Shown: piece by piece, positions 10,205 to 18,916 of the stretch | Position numbering within the stretch: the first letter of the stretch is position 1 | Layout of the letters: each line of letters opens with the position of its first letter | Assembly (NCBI GenBank): GCA_049890095.1 | Contig: JBMHCD010000004.1 | Location: 62,001 to 126,000, forward strand | Direction: 5' to 3' | Source: JABAYQ01 sp049890095 | GTDB lineage: Bacteria; Bacteroidota; Bacteroidia; Flavobacteriales; UBA7312 | DNA: 64,000 bases | Translations under genes and position numbers: made by a program | Notes under the pieces: generated by a model | Database searches by the model: none | The model's input: only the letters and a program-made list of their open reading frames with translations | Told to the model about the DNA's origin: nothing

Positions 10205-11749
10205 ATGAAAAAATTAATACTCGCTGTTACACTAGGTTTGTTTCTAAACTTAGATTCGCAAGCGCAAATGGCTGATGGATCAATCGCCCCAGACTTTACA
10301 ACTACCGACATAAACGGACAAACTCACAGATTATACGATTATCTAGATGCTGGATACACAGTAATATTAGATTTAAGTGCTACTTGGTGTGGACCTTGTT
10401 GGAATTACCACATAGGAGGTGCTTTTGAAGAAATATGGGAAGCTCATGGTCCTGCTGGTCAGCCTGGTGTAAGCCCAAATACAACTGATGATGTTATGGT
10501 ATTATGGGTTGAAGGAGATCCTAACACTGCTGTTAGTGAACTAGAAAACAGCCAATTAGGAAACTGGACTGAGCCAGACGGACAAACAGTAAATTTTCCT
10601 ATCATAAATGACGATAATTTAGCTGATATGTACGAATTAGGATTTTGGCCTACTATCTACACTATATGCCCAAACAGAACATTAACTCTTTCTGGTCAGG
10701 TTTCTGCAGCTCAACACTATGCAAATCTGGATGATTGCCCACAAGCAATTGAAGGAAGCAATGCTGCATTAGCTTCTTACAATGGTACATTAGCAGCTAA
10801 CGGATGTGAAACTTCGGCATCAGGAAATGTTTCTGTTACTGTTCAAAACATGGGAACTCTACCACTAACTTCTTTCACTGTTGAAGTATTTGAAAATGGA
10901 AACTCTATTGCATCTCAAGATTACATGGGAGAATTATTGCAGTACCAGACAACTGACATCAACTTTGGAAATCTAACAATAAATTCTGATGAATATGAAA
11001 TTCAAATAACATCGACAGATGATAATGCTTCTGACAATGTTATTACTCAATCATTATCTTTTGCAGGAGATACTGAAGAAATGGTAACAGTATCTTTACT
11101 AACAGATAACTATGCTTCTGAAACCTATTTAGAAATTACAGATGAAAACGGAAACGTTGTTTGGTCTCAAGGAAATGAAGCTATTGCTGGACAATATGAC
11201 ACTGGTAGCGAAACACCTCCTACTGACCCAACAAGTCCACTAACAAACAACACTCAATACAATTGGGAAGTTGGTTTAGTAGCTACTGGATGCTACACTC
11301 TTACAGTTGGAGATTACTATGGAGACGGTTTATTTGCCTCTCAATGGGGTGGAACAGACGGAAACTGGTCATTAAAAGACAATGGTAACATGACTATTGC
11401 TCAAATGAGTGGAGACGACGTTTTTGAAGGTATTGACGAATCAAACTTTGAAAACTTAACAGAAGGTCAGCCAAGCTCTATTCAATCACTAGATCAGTTC
11501 AATCTTGCACTTTATCCTAACCCTGTTGTTTCTAATGCAACTTTAGAAATAACATTAAATGAAAATTCAACTGCAAATATGAATATCTTAGATATTTTAG
11601 GTAAAGTTGTACGAACAAGTACACACAAATTGAATGCAGGTAATAATTTAATTAACTTTAACGTTAATGACTTAGTAAACGGCGTTTACTTTGTTGAATT
11701 AAACATAAATGGTTTAACAACTACAAAAAAGATAACAGTTACTAAATAA
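10205..11749 (+). CDS. Secreted thioredoxin-fold protein with T9SS type A sorting domain
   Basis: This 514-residue protein starts at the ATG of MKKLILAVTL, which opens a signal peptide ending near SQAQ (residue 21); the longer upstream frame adds 42 residues without a signal sequence. A TlpA/AhpC-like domain follows with a redox pair in ATWCGPCWNYH (C62, C65). The middle holds beta-sandwich repeats (about residues 185-300) and a domain with paired aromatic/glycine motifs (VGDYYGDGLFASQWGG). The end is a type A sorting domain (LYPNPVVSNATLEI ... VNGVYFVELNINGL ... KITVTK). It is probably an exported or cell-surface thiol-disulfide protein. Perfect hairpins bound the gene on both sides. The substrate is unknown. 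Confidence 0.85.
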   Translation: MKKLILAVTLGLFLNLDSQAQMADGSIAPDFTTTDINGQTHRLYDYLDAGYTVILDLSATWCGPCWNYHIGGAFEEIWEAHGPAGQPGVSPNTTDDVMVLWVEGDPNTAVSELENSQLGNWTEPDGQTVNFPIINDDNLADMYELGFWPTIYTICPNRTLTLSGQVSAAQHYANLDDCPQAIEGSNAALASYNGTLAANGCETSASGNVSVTVQNMGTLPLTSFTVEVFENGNSIASQDYMGELLQYQTTDINFGNLTINSDEYEIQITSTDDNASDNVITQSLSFAGDTEEMVTVSLLTDNYASETYLEITDENGNVVWSQGNEAIAGQYDTGSETPPTDPTSPLTNNTQYNWEVGLVATGCYTLTVGDYYGDGLFASQWGGTDGNWSLKDNGNMTIAQMSGDDVFEGIDESNFENLTEGQPSSIQSLDQFNLALYPNPVVSNATLEITLNENSTANMNILDILGKVVRTSTHKLNAGNNLINFNVNDLVNGVYFVELNINGLTTTKKITVTK

Positions 11750-11766
11750 ATCTATTTGTAAAACTC

Positions 11767-11813
11767 AAAAAAGGTCAGTAGATTAGCTATATGTTATCTA
11801 CTGACCTTTTTTA
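11767..11813. terminator. Strong bidirectional terminator hairpin
   Basis: The perfect 17-bp inverted repeat AAAAAAGGTCAGTAGAT (11767-11783) / ATCTACTGACCTTTTTT (11796-11812) with a 12-base loop gives a U tract in either direction. It follows the gene ending at 11749 and sits 15 bases before the next start codon at 11828. Confidence 0.9.
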
Positions 11814-11827
11814 TTAAATTATAAATT

Positions 11828-12322
11828 ATGAAAAAACTAATTATTATTCTAAGCGTATTTTTTACAACATACGGGCTAAATGCACAAAACAAATCATTTC
11901 CAAAAATTGATCTCAAAAATTTAGACAATTCTACAGTAAACACTTCATCATTTGAAAATGAAGATGGGTTAATGGTAATTAGTTTTTGGGCTACATGGTG
12001 CAAACCTTGTGTTAAAGAACTTTCGGCAATTGCAGAAGTGTATGAAGATTGGCAAGACGAAACAGGAGTAAAGCTCATTGCTATTTCTATTGATGATACA
12101 AGAACAATGCCAAAAGTAAAACCAAAAGTTAATGCTGAACTTTGGGATTATGAAGTTTATTGTGATCCAAACTCTGACTTAAAAAGATCTTTAGGTATCA
12201 ATTCTGTTCCACATACTTTTATCATCAATAACAATCATGAAATTTTATATCAACATTCTGGATACAAAGATGGAGATGAAATAGAATTATTTGCAAAAAT
12301 CAAAAAATTATCCAATAAATAA
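11828..12322 (+). CDS. TlpA-like thiol-disulfide oxidoreductase
   Basis: This 164-residue exported redoxin has a signal peptide at residues 1-20 (MKKLIIILSVFFTTYGLNAQ). The thioredoxin-fold active site is FWATWCKPCVKEL (C58, C61), and the cis-proline region appears at SVPHTFIINN (about residue 128). The length fits the TlpA/ResA group of periplasmic disulfide reductases. It starts 15 bases after a strong hairpin and ends 4 bases before the DUF6029 barrel gene, so the pair is very probably co-expressed. Partner proteins are not shown by the sequence; the gene order suggests that it services cysteine-containing envelope proteins encoded downstream. Confidence 0.88.
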   Translation: MKKLIIILSVFFTTYGLNAQNKSFPKIDLKNLDNSTVNTSSFENEDGLMVISFWATWCKPCVKELSAIAEVYEDWQDETGVKLIAISIDDTRTMPKVKPKVNAELWDYEVYCDPNSDLKRSLGINSVPHTFIINNNHEILYQHSGYKDGDEIELFAKIKKLSNK

Positions 12323-12326
12323 TAAA

Positions 12327-13997
12327 ATGCAAAATTCGCTTTTTCTTGCTCTTTCCTTTGTTCTTTTTTTAGGATTTAATGGGCTTGCTCAACAAGGAGG
12401 AAATCAAGGAACTATACAAGGAGATTTTAATCTCAATATTCAAACTTATTCTGAAGATTTAAAAATTAACGCAAATGCTGTTGATGAATTCCTTTTAATG
12501 AATGGATATTCCAATTTAAGATATACCAATAATAATTTTTTAATTGGCATTCGATATGAAAGTTATTTAAATGCACTTCAAGATTTTGATGCTCGTTTCA
12601 ATGGAAATGGTATTCCATACCGATTTGCTCAATATTCCATTGATGGATTAGATATTACCGTTGGTAATTTTTATGAGCAATTCGGAAATGGTCTAATATT
12701 TAGAAGTTATGAAGAAAAAACCTTAGGTATTGATAATGTAATGGATGGTATTAGACTAAAGTACTCTCCTGCAAAAGGTTTGCACCTAAAAGGCTTTTTC
12801 GGTAAACAAAGACTATTTTTTGAACAAGGACCTGGAATTGTTAGAGGTATAGACGCAGAACTTGATATTAATACTGCTTTTAAAAGTCTTGAAAATAGTA
12901 AAACAATGGTTTTATTAGGAAGTAGTTTTGTAAGTAGATTCCAAACTAGCAATAATCCGGTATATAACTTACCAAAAAATGTGGGCGCATACTCGTTTCG
13001 TTCTACTGTTAATAGAGGTAAAATATCGTTTAATAGTGAATATGCATATAAATTTAATGACCCAGCTGGAGGTGTGACAGATAATAATTATGCACCTGGT
13101 AATGTTATAATCTCAAATATAAGCTATTCTGAAAGAGGCTTTGGTTTACTTTTTGAAGCACATCGAATCGACAATATGGATTTTCGATCTGCTAGAGGTG
13201 TTACTGGAAATGAATTAACCCTATCTTATATTCCTGCAATTACAAAACAACATACATACACTTTAGCTGCGTTTTATCCTTTCTCAACTCAACCAATGGG
13301 TGAATTAGGTTTTTTGGGTGAACTAAACTACAACATTAAAAAGAAAAGTAAACTAGGAGGAAAATACGGCGCTTTATTAACACTTAATTACTCCAGAGTA
13401 AATGGTCTAAATGGAGGGCATTCCGTACTTAGTACAGAAGAAAACCATACTCCAATGTTTTTTAGTGTTAAAGGTGAAGAATTATACTTTAGAGACGCAA
13501 ATATTGAATTGAAAAAGAAGTTGAATAGAAAAGCAAAACTTACAACTTCTTATGTAGATATGATTTATAACAAAGATGTCGTACAAGGAAAAAACTATGG
13601 TAAAAACATACATGCAAGGATAGCCATTGCAGAACTAAATTATAAATTAAAGCCAAAGCATACCATACGAACAGAACTACAGTATTTATCTGTAGATAAA
13701 GATAAAAAATACGATCAAGACTCTGGAGATTGGATGATGGCTCTAGTAGAATATACTTTTGCCCCACATTGGTTTTTTGCAGTAGTCGATCAATACAATA
13801 ATGGGTACACTGATAAAGACCAAATTGTTCATGAAGCAGTTCACTATCTTAATATCAGTTGTGGATATTCTAAAGGAACTAACCGATTCGAATTAGGATA
13901 TGGTAAAAAAAGAGAAGGAATATTTTGTGTTGGCGGAGTATGTAAAAATGTTCCTTCGTCAAATGGATTTACATTTAGTATAACATCAAGCTTCTAA
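12327..13997 (+). CDS. DUF6029 family outer-membrane beta-barrel protein
   Basis: This 556-residue protein starts at MQNSLFLALSF, which begins a signal peptide ending near GLAQ; the open frame extends 12 codons upstream into the tlpA-like gene, but that start would disrupt the signal. The family is recognised from GDFNLNIQTYSEDLKI, the TVGNFYEQFGNGLIFRSYEEK block (about residues 112-132) and FGKQRLFFEQ. The rest is a series of amphipathic strands ending in an aromatic residue (FTFSITSSF), typical of outer-membrane barrels. The role of DUF6029 is not established. It lies between a TlpA-like gene (4 bases) and an Omp28-like lipoprotein gene (5 bases). Confidence 0.8.
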   Translation: MQNSLFLALSFVLFLGFNGLAQQGGNQGTIQGDFNLNIQTYSEDLKINANAVDEFLLMNGYSNLRYTNNNFLIGIRYESYLNALQDFDARFNGNGIPYRFAQYSIDGLDITVGNFYEQFGNGLIFRSYEEKTLGIDNVMDGIRLKYSPAKGLHLKGFFGKQRLFFEQGPGIVRGIDAELDINTAFKSLENSKTMVLLGSSFVSRFQTSNNPVYNLPKNVGAYSFRSTVNRGKISFNSEYAYKFNDPAGGVTDNNYAPGNVIISNISYSERGFGLLFEAHRIDNMDFRSARGVTGNELTLSYIPAITKQHTYTLAAFYPFSTQPMGELGFLGELNYNIKKKSKLGGKYGALLTLNYSRVNGLNGGHSVLSTEENHTPMFFSVKGEELYFRDANIELKKKLNRKAKLTTSYVDMIYNKDVVQGKNYGKNIHARIAIAELNYKLKPKHTIRTELQYLSVDKDKKYDQDSGDWMMALVEYTFAPHWFFAVVDQYNNGYTDKDQIVHEAVHYLNISCGYSKGTNRFELGYGKKREGIFCVGGVCKNVPSSNGFTFSITSSF

Positions 13998-14002
13998 TAA
14001 TT

Positions 14003-14809
14003 ATGAAAAAATACATTTTCTTACTTTCTGTTGCATTATTTGGAATAATAGGTTGTGACAAAATTGAACCTGAAGACTTTTTAATTGATGGATCAGGAAA
14101 CGGAGTTGTTGATACAACAACCTTTGTTAAAAAAATTCTAATTGAAGATTTTACTGGTCATACTTGTCAAAATTGTCCTGAAGCATCTGATGAAATCCAC
14201 ACACTTCAAAACATAAGTGCTTATCAAGGAAAGGTATATGCTGTAGCCATACATTCTGGCTTCTTCTCTACTACAAACGCTACTTTTACAACAGATTTTA
14301 CTACCGAAGAAGGAGACGATATTCATGACTTTTTTGAGTTATCATCTTATCCAAAAGGGATGGTAAACAGAATTGGCTACCCCAATGCTTTATTAGATTA
14401 TGCTGAATGGGGTAATGCTATTGCAAATTTGATTTCACAAGAGCCTGAGTTAGCTATAAAATTAAGTGTAGAAAATAATACTATTGTTGTTGAAGCAAAA
14501 AAACTACAAGAAATTAATGATGAATTAAAACTTGTCGTTATGATTACAGAAAACAATATAATTGACAAACAATTAGCCGAAGGACAAGGAATTATTGAAG
14601 ACTATGAACATAATCATGTGCTAAGATCTACTTTAAATGGAGCTTTTGGACAGTCTGTAGAATTAAATACTACTAATTTTGAATCATTTTCTTTTAATTA
14701 TCAAATTGATAGTGAATGGATTGAAGCCAACTGTAACGTTATTGCATATATTTATGACGATAACACCAAAGAAATTATTCAAGTTGAGGAGATTCATTTA
14801 ACACCATAA
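14003..14809 (+). CDS. Omp28-like lipoprotein with CxxC motif
   Basis: This 268-residue lipoprotein has the signal and lipobox MKKYIFLLSVALFGIIGC (C18 lipidated), followed by DKIEPEDF. The Omp28/thioredoxin-like domain starts with ILIEDFTGHTCQNCPEA (C55 and C58), which resembles the redox pair of thioredoxins, and continues with VYAVAIHSGFF and SYPKGMVNR. It probably sits on the inner or outer leaflet of the outer membrane. It is the intact relative of the pseudogene at 8946. It is flanked by 5- and 4-base gaps, so it belongs to the tlpA-DUF6029 transcription unit. Whether the CxxC pair is redox active is inference. Confidence 0.85.
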   Translation: MKKYIFLLSVALFGIIGCDKIEPEDFLIDGSGNGVVDTTTFVKKILIEDFTGHTCQNCPEASDEIHTLQNISAYQGKVYAVAIHSGFFSTTNATFTTDFTTEEGDDIHDFFELSSYPKGMVNRIGYPNALLDYAEWGNAIANLISQEPELAIKLSVENNTIVVEAKKLQEINDELKLVVMITENNIIDKQLAEGQGIIEDYEHNHVLRSTLNGAFGQSVELNTTNFESFSFNYQIDSEWIEANCNVIAYIYDDNTKEIIQVEEIHLTP

Positions 14810-14813
14810 CTTA

Positions 14814-15779
14814 ATGAAAAAAATACTTAACCTATTTTTAATTTTATTTACACTTAACTCAGTTGCACAAGTTCAACTTGACAATCAGGAAACTGCTATT
14901 AACTTTCTCGAATCTTACTTTTCTCCTGTTGGACACGTTCTCGGAACAGGCTTAAATAGCGGATGGTTTAATACTGCCAAAACTCATAAATTAGGTGGGT
15001 TTGATCTAACAATGAATTTTAATTTTATCGAGATTCCGGACAACTTACTATCTTTTGACCCTAATTCTATTAATGGACTATCCTCAACTTCTAATGAAAC
15101 TCCTAATATATTCGGTGCTGGCAAAGGTGCTGAAATAAGCTATTCATTAAACGATAACGATACCGTAGTATTCAAAATGCCTGATCAAGAAATAGAGTTA
15201 AATAACCTTCCTGTACCAACTCTCAACTTAGGAGTCGGATTAATAAAAGAAACGGAACTTAACTTTAGATATATTCCTACTACTAATTTTAACTTCGGTT
15301 TTATTAGTGACGGGCAAATTGATTTAATTGGTTTTGGATTCAAACACAATTTAATACAATGGTTGCCAATAGCAAATAAATTTCCAATCGACCTATCTTT
15401 TCAAGGAGCTTTCACTAATTTTAAACTAAATATGCTAATTGAAGATGATAATCTTTCACAAAGCATCAATTTAAATACAACTGCTAGCAATTATAATTTA
15501 ATTCTATCAAAAAAAATTTTAATGTTTACACCATTCATAAGTTTTGGTAGTAGTACTTCTAGCACACAATTTAATACAGATACTTCTTTGCTTTTTGGAG
15601 AAGGATCTCAACAAATTACAATTGACGATATTCCAACGAACTTAGTTTTTAATAGAGTTAACGCTTCAAGTATTGGTGTAGGAATACGAATTCAATTAAC
15701 TCTTTTATCTCTTCATATTAGTCAAACATTTTCGGACTACAACACAACAAGTATAGGAGCAGGAATAAGTTTTAGATGA
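14814..15779 (+). CDS. DUF6588 family protein, probable outer-membrane barrel
   Basis: This 321-residue protein has a signal peptide (MKKILNLFLILFTLNSVAQ). The DUF6588 pattern is seen in FLESYFSPVGHVLGTGLNSGWFNTAKTHKLGGFDLTM and in paired strands with aromatic girdles further on, ending in a C-terminal GIGAGISFR strand typical of barrels. It follows the Omp28-like gene by 4 bases and overlaps the next gene by 4 (ATGA at 15776-15779), indicating translational coupling. The function is unknown. Confidence 0.75.
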   Translation: MKKILNLFLILFTLNSVAQVQLDNQETAINFLESYFSPVGHVLGTGLNSGWFNTAKTHKLGGFDLTMNFNFIEIPDNLLSFDPNSINGLSSTSNETPNIFGAGKGAEISYSLNDNDTVVFKMPDQEIELNNLPVPTLNLGVGLIKETELNFRYIPTTNFNFGFISDGQIDLIGFGFKHNLIQWLPIANKFPIDLSFQGAFTNFKLNMLIEDDNLSQSINLNTTASNYNLILSKKILMFTPFISFGSSTSSTQFNTDTSLLFGEGSQQITIDDIPTNLVFNRVNASSIGVGIRIQLTLLSLHISQTFSDYNTTSIGAGISFR

Positions 15780-16369
15780 TAAAAAAAGGATTCATTTTTA
15801 CGTTTACTCTTTTTTGTTTTGTATGTCATGGGCAAAACTTTAAGGCAAACACTTTGATAGGCTTAAGTACCTCTCAAGTTTCTTCAGATGGTCTGGGTGG
15901 TTTTGATAAATATGGACTTAAATTAGGAGCTTCTGTAAATTATAATCTCAATAAAGCAACACGTTCTGAATTTTCGATGTATTATATTGATAAAGGAAGT
16001 AATAATGTTAATAGTCTTTTTCAAATTGATCTTTCATACATTGAATCATCTTTTACCATTCAAAAAAGTAGAGAAGGCTTTATTTATGAGGGTGGACTTA
16101 GCTTTGGAGTTTTAATTGATGGAATAACATACAATAATAATGGTAATCAAGATAGGGAATTGAGTCTATTTAGTTCTTTTGATATTGGTGCCATATTTGG
16201 CGTGGGAATAAAACTAAAAGAAAACATCTATTTATTTGGAGAACTAAGTAATACCCTTCCACTATTTCCTATTCAGGAACATCCTGACGGAATAAGCTAT
16301 CAACTAAATAAAGGAAAGTACAACTCTGTTTTTAGTTTTTCATTGCGATATTTATTAAGCAAAAATTAA
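15776..16369 (+). CDS. Small outer-membrane beta-barrel protein
   Basis: This 197-residue protein has a signal peptide (MIKKGFIFTFTLFCFVCHGQ) and then about eight alternating strands (LIGLSTSQVSSDGLGGFDKYGLKLGASVNYNL and others). It ends in FSFSLRYLLSKN, a barrel-type terminal strand, and looks like the PorT/OmpA-barrel class of 8- to 10-stranded proteins. It is coupled to the DUF6588 gene by a 4-base overlap. A decayed copy of its last strand appears to follow at 16384. No specific family is recognised. Confidence 0.65.
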   Translation: MIKKGFIFTFTLFCFVCHGQNFKANTLIGLSTSQVSSDGLGGFDKYGLKLGASVNYNLNKATRSEFSMYYIDKGSNNVNSLFQIDLSYIESSFTIQKSREGFIYEGGLSFGVLIDGITYNNNGNQDRELSLFSSFDIGAIFGVGIKLKENIYLFGELSNTLPLFPIQEHPDGISYQLNKGKYNSVFSFSLRYLLSKN

Positions 16370-16383
16370 ACAAAAAAATAAAT

Positions 16384-16420
16384 TCCGTTTTTTGGTTTTT
16401 CTTTACGATATTTGTAATGT
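16384..16420 (+). repeat. Diverged second copy of a barrel gene's 3' end
   Basis: This stretch resembles the final 46 bases of the preceding gene (16324-16369), about 60 bases upstream. In one frame it reads FFGFSLRYL-stop, against FSFSLRYLLSKN-stop in the intact gene. It has no start codon and overlaps the ubiX start. Confidence 0.5.
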
Positions 16421-17003
16421 GAAAATTAAAAGACAAAAAGTTGTTATTTCTGTAAGTGGTGCTAGTGGTGCTATTTACGCTAAAGTTTTGTTTGACAAGC
16501 TTTTAGCTCTAAAAGATCAAATTGAATCTGTTGGAGTGATGATGTCTGAAAACGCAAAATATGTTTGGAAAACAGAGCTTGGTAATTCTGATTTTGAAAA
16601 ACTCCCTTTCGACTTTTACACTAAACAAAACTTTGAAGCGCCCTTTGCATCCGGATCAGCAAAATATGAAACTATGATTATTTGCCCTTGTTCGATGGGT
16701 ACTCTATCAAGAATTGCTCATGGGATTTCCAACGATTTGACCACCAGATCAGCCGATGTAATACTTAAAGAAAAAAGAAAATTAATATTAGTAACTCGAG
16801 AAGCTCCTTTAAATCTGATTCATATAAATAATATGAAGACTATTACTGAAGCAGGTGGTATTATTTGCCCTGCCTCACCTTCATTCTACAGTAACCCAAA
16901 AGATATTGAAGAATTAGCAGGTACGGTTATTAATAGAGTAATTTCTCTTGCCGGCTTCCAAGATAATTCCTATCAATGGGGAGAAAACACTAGCGATATA
17001 TGA
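16419..17003 (+). CDS. ubiX: Flavin prenyltransferase UbiX
   Basis: This 194-residue enzyme prenylates FMN to make the prFMN cofactor of UbiD-type decarboxylases. The N-terminus has the flavin-binding VVISVSGASGAIYAKVL; further signatures are CPCSMGTLSRIAHG (about residues 88-101), REAPLNLIHINNM (about 127-139) and GGIICPASPSFYS. A GTG at 16419 is the best start because it places VKIKRQK directly before the first strand; a TTG 27 bases upstream adds residues absent from the family. No ubiD gene is in the window. The gene may be transcribed with the envelope cluster upstream. Confidence 0.92.
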   Translation: MKIKRQKVVISVSGASGAIYAKVLFDKLLALKDQIESVGVMMSENAKYVWKTELGNSDFEKLPFDFYTKQNFEAPFASGSAKYETMIICPCSMGTLSRIAHGISNDLTTRSADVILKEKRKLILVTREAPLNLIHINNMKTITEAGGIICPASPSFYSNPKDIEELAGTVINRVISLAGFQDNSYQWGENTSDI

Positions 17004-17030
17004 TATAATTTTTTTTAAAACCTTAAAACT

Positions 17031-17569
17031 ATGAAAATACTAAAATTTGGAGGGACCTCTCTAGGTTCTTCACATCGTATAAAAAATATTATCCCCCTTA
17101 TTAATAATAATGATAAAAAATTGTAGTTCTTTCTGCAATTTCTGGAACTACCAATCATTTAGAGAGGTTTGTAGAACTTATCAATAATAAAGAATATAGT
17201 CATGCTAGCTTGTTTGAATGACTTAAAAAATAAATTTATCGAATTAGGCAATGGTTTATTCCACAAAAAAGATTACCTAGAATTTTGTAATGATATTATC
17301 AATGATCATTTTTCGTTTATAGAAACCTATGCAAATGAAAACATAAATGTATTTCAAAAGAAGATAATTATGGCTCAAGGCGAGCTCATTACATCTTCGG
17401 TTAAACATCTGATTGTTTTGGCAAATCAATACTTTTAAATACTACTAAGAGAAACGATATTTTAAGGATCTATTCTTGTGGTGCATATGCAAGATCGATG
17501 GCATCTCAATATAATTTAAGACCTATAGCACAAAGTGTATACTCTGATCAAATAATAAATAATAGCTGA
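17031..17569 (+). pseudogene. Relic of aspartate kinase and diaminopimelate decarboxylase genes
   Basis: An ATG at 17031 opens MKILKFGGTSLGSSHRI, the aspartokinase N-terminus. After about 30 codons the frame shifts in a short A run, giving IVVLSAISGTTNHLERFVELI, then shifts again near 17200 to a third frame (...VFQKKIIMAQGELITSS). This covers only the first third of an aspartokinase. From about 17450, in yet another frame, NDILRIYSCGAYARSMASQYNLRP...VYSD resembles the C-terminus of diaminopimelate decarboxylase (consensus GAYxxSMASxYNxRP), ending in TGA at 17567-17569. Everything between is missing, so this looks like a collapsed bifunctional lysC-lysA gene or two adjacent genes. The aspartokinase part is certain; the decarboxylase part is probable. 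Confidence 0.8.
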
Positions 17570-17600
17570 TTTACGTTTTATCGTAAACAAATCTTCTGTT

Positions 17601-17792
17601 ATGCTTAAATTTTGTAAAACAATTCTCAAAAAAGTGAGTTTCGATAAAACTTTATTTAGGAAAGAACTTCGTAAATCTGTAAATATCTTAAACAAAAAAG
17701 AAATACTAGCTTTAAAAATATGGTGTCTTTCTTATTATGGTATTTATAAAGACCTAATAATTGAAGAATTTGAAATGATTTCTACTAACTAA
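17601..17792 (+). CDS. Conserved small hypothetical protein (63 aa)
   Basis: This short, Lys/Phe-rich, predicted helical protein begins [19 protein letters not shown] and continues through [22 protein letters not shown]. It resembles small uncharacterised proteins I recall from Bacteroidota, but I cannot name a family. Its stop codon overlaps that of the convergent ruvB gene by four bases. It may be functional or may be a fragment belonging to the adjacent decayed region. Confidence 0.5.
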   Translation: MLKFCKTILKKVSFDKTLFRKELRKSVNILNKKEILALKIWCLSYYGIYKDLIIEEFEMISTN

Positions 17793-18817
17793 AAATCGAA
17801 TAATCCATTTTGAGTTGATGAAGGTTTTATTCCTAAATGCTTAAATGCTTTTTCGGTAGCTTGTCTTCCTCTTGAGGTTCTCATTAAATAACCTTCTTGT
17901 ATAAGGAAAGGTTCATAGACCTCTTCTATGGTTCCACTTTGCTCACCCACAGCTGTAGCTATAGTCGTTATTCCTACTGGACCTCCTTTAAACTTTTCAA
18001 TGATAGCTGCTAAAATCCTATTATCCATTTCATCCAAACCATTAGCATCAACATTTAAGGCTTTTAAAGCTAACATCGTAATATCTAGATTGATAACCCC
18101 ATTACCTTTTACTTGAGCAAAATCTCGAACTCTTCGAAGTAATGCATTAGCAATACGTGGAGTACCTCTACTACGCCTAGCTATTTCAAAAGCGGCATCC
18201 TTAGAAATAGAAACATCTAAAATACTAGAAGAACGATTTATAATACCAGTTAAAACTGAAGATGTATAATATTCCAAACGAGAATTTATCCCAAAACGGG
18301 CTCTTAAAGGGGCTGTTAGTAAACCTGATCGTGTGGTAGCTCCAATTAAAGTAAATGGATTTAGCTGAATTTGTACTGCTCTAGCATTAGGACCACTTTC
18401 GATCATTATATCTATTTTAAAATCTTCCATTGCAGAATATAAATATTCTTCAACAACAGAACTAAGGCGATGAATTTCATCAATAAATAAAATGTCACCG
18501 CTTTCTAAATTGGTCAATAAACCTGCCAAATCACCAGGTTTATCTAAAACAGGTCCAGAACTAATTTTAATTCCTACACCCATTTCATTAGCAATTATAT
18601 TTGATAAAGTTGTCTTACCTAATCCTGGAGGGCCATGAAGCAAGACATGATCTAGTGACTCACCTCTAATTTTTGCTGCTTCTACAAATACTTTTAGATT
18701 TTCAACAACTAATGGTTGACCACTAAAATCACTAAAATCTTGAGGTCTTAAAGCTTTATCTATTTCTAGGTCATCCTTAGAAAAACGCTCTTTATCTGGG
18801 TCTAAATGCTCGTTCAT
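17789..18817 (-). CDS. ruvB: Holliday junction branch-migration ATPase RuvB
   Basis: This 342-residue AAA+ motor drives branch migration together with RuvA. Motifs seen: Walker [10 protein letters not shown] (about residues 62-70), Walker B LFIDEIHR (about 110-117), sensor 1 IGATTRSG (about 159-166), the arginine finger region PLRARFG, and the C-terminal winged helix with [16 protein letters not shown]. The length is normal. ATG at 18817 is the family start ([12 protein letters not shown]). It is transcribed away from the cox operon terminator and overlaps the small gene at 17601 tail to tail. Confidence 0.97.
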   Translation of the reverse strand: MNEHLDPDKERFSKDDLEIDKALRPQDFSDFSGQPLVVENLKVFVEAAKIRGESLDHVLLHGPPGLGKTTLSNIIANEMGVGIKISSGPVLDKPGDLAGLLTNLESGDILFIDEIHRLSSVVEEYLYSAMEDFKIDIMIESGPNARAVQIQLNPFTLIGATTRSGLLTAPLRARFGINSRLEYYTSSVLTGIINRSSSILDVSISKDAAFEIARRSRGTPRIANALLRRVRDFAQVKGNGVINLDITMLALKALNVDANGLDEMDNRILAAIIEKFKGGPVGITTIATAVGEQSGTIEEVYEPFLIQEGYLMRTSRGRQATEKAFKHLGIKPSSTQNGLFDF

Positions 18818-18823
18818 TTACAA

Positions 18824-18831
18824 CAAAGATA
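18824..18831 (-). promoter_or_regulatory. Probable -7 element of ruvB, very close to the start codon
   Basis: Minus orientation reads TATCTTTG, an exact TAnnTTTG match, only six bases before the ruvB ATG. Transcription would start at or within a base or two of the ATG, i.e. a leaderless message. No TTG lies at -33. Confidence 0.45.
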
Positions 18832-18856
18832 AACTAAATTCGCTTTTAAATTGAGT

Positions 18857-18893
18857 AAAAAAAAATGCCTTTCCGTTGTACGAAAAGGCATTT
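18857..18893 (-). terminator. Rho-independent terminator of the act-cox operon
   Basis: AAATGCCTTT (18863-18872) pairs with AAAGGCATTT (18884-18893) over 10 bp with an 11-base loop; in minus orientation a U run follows (A tract at 18857-18865). It lies directly after cox1. Confidence 0.9.
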
Positions 18894-18916
18894 AGTTTTA
18901 ATCTTCAAAAAAGAAT

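Noticed and set aside
17202..17438. Open frame of 78 codons as a separate small gene
   Set aside because: Its translation continues the aspartokinase homology from another frame; it is part of the relic.
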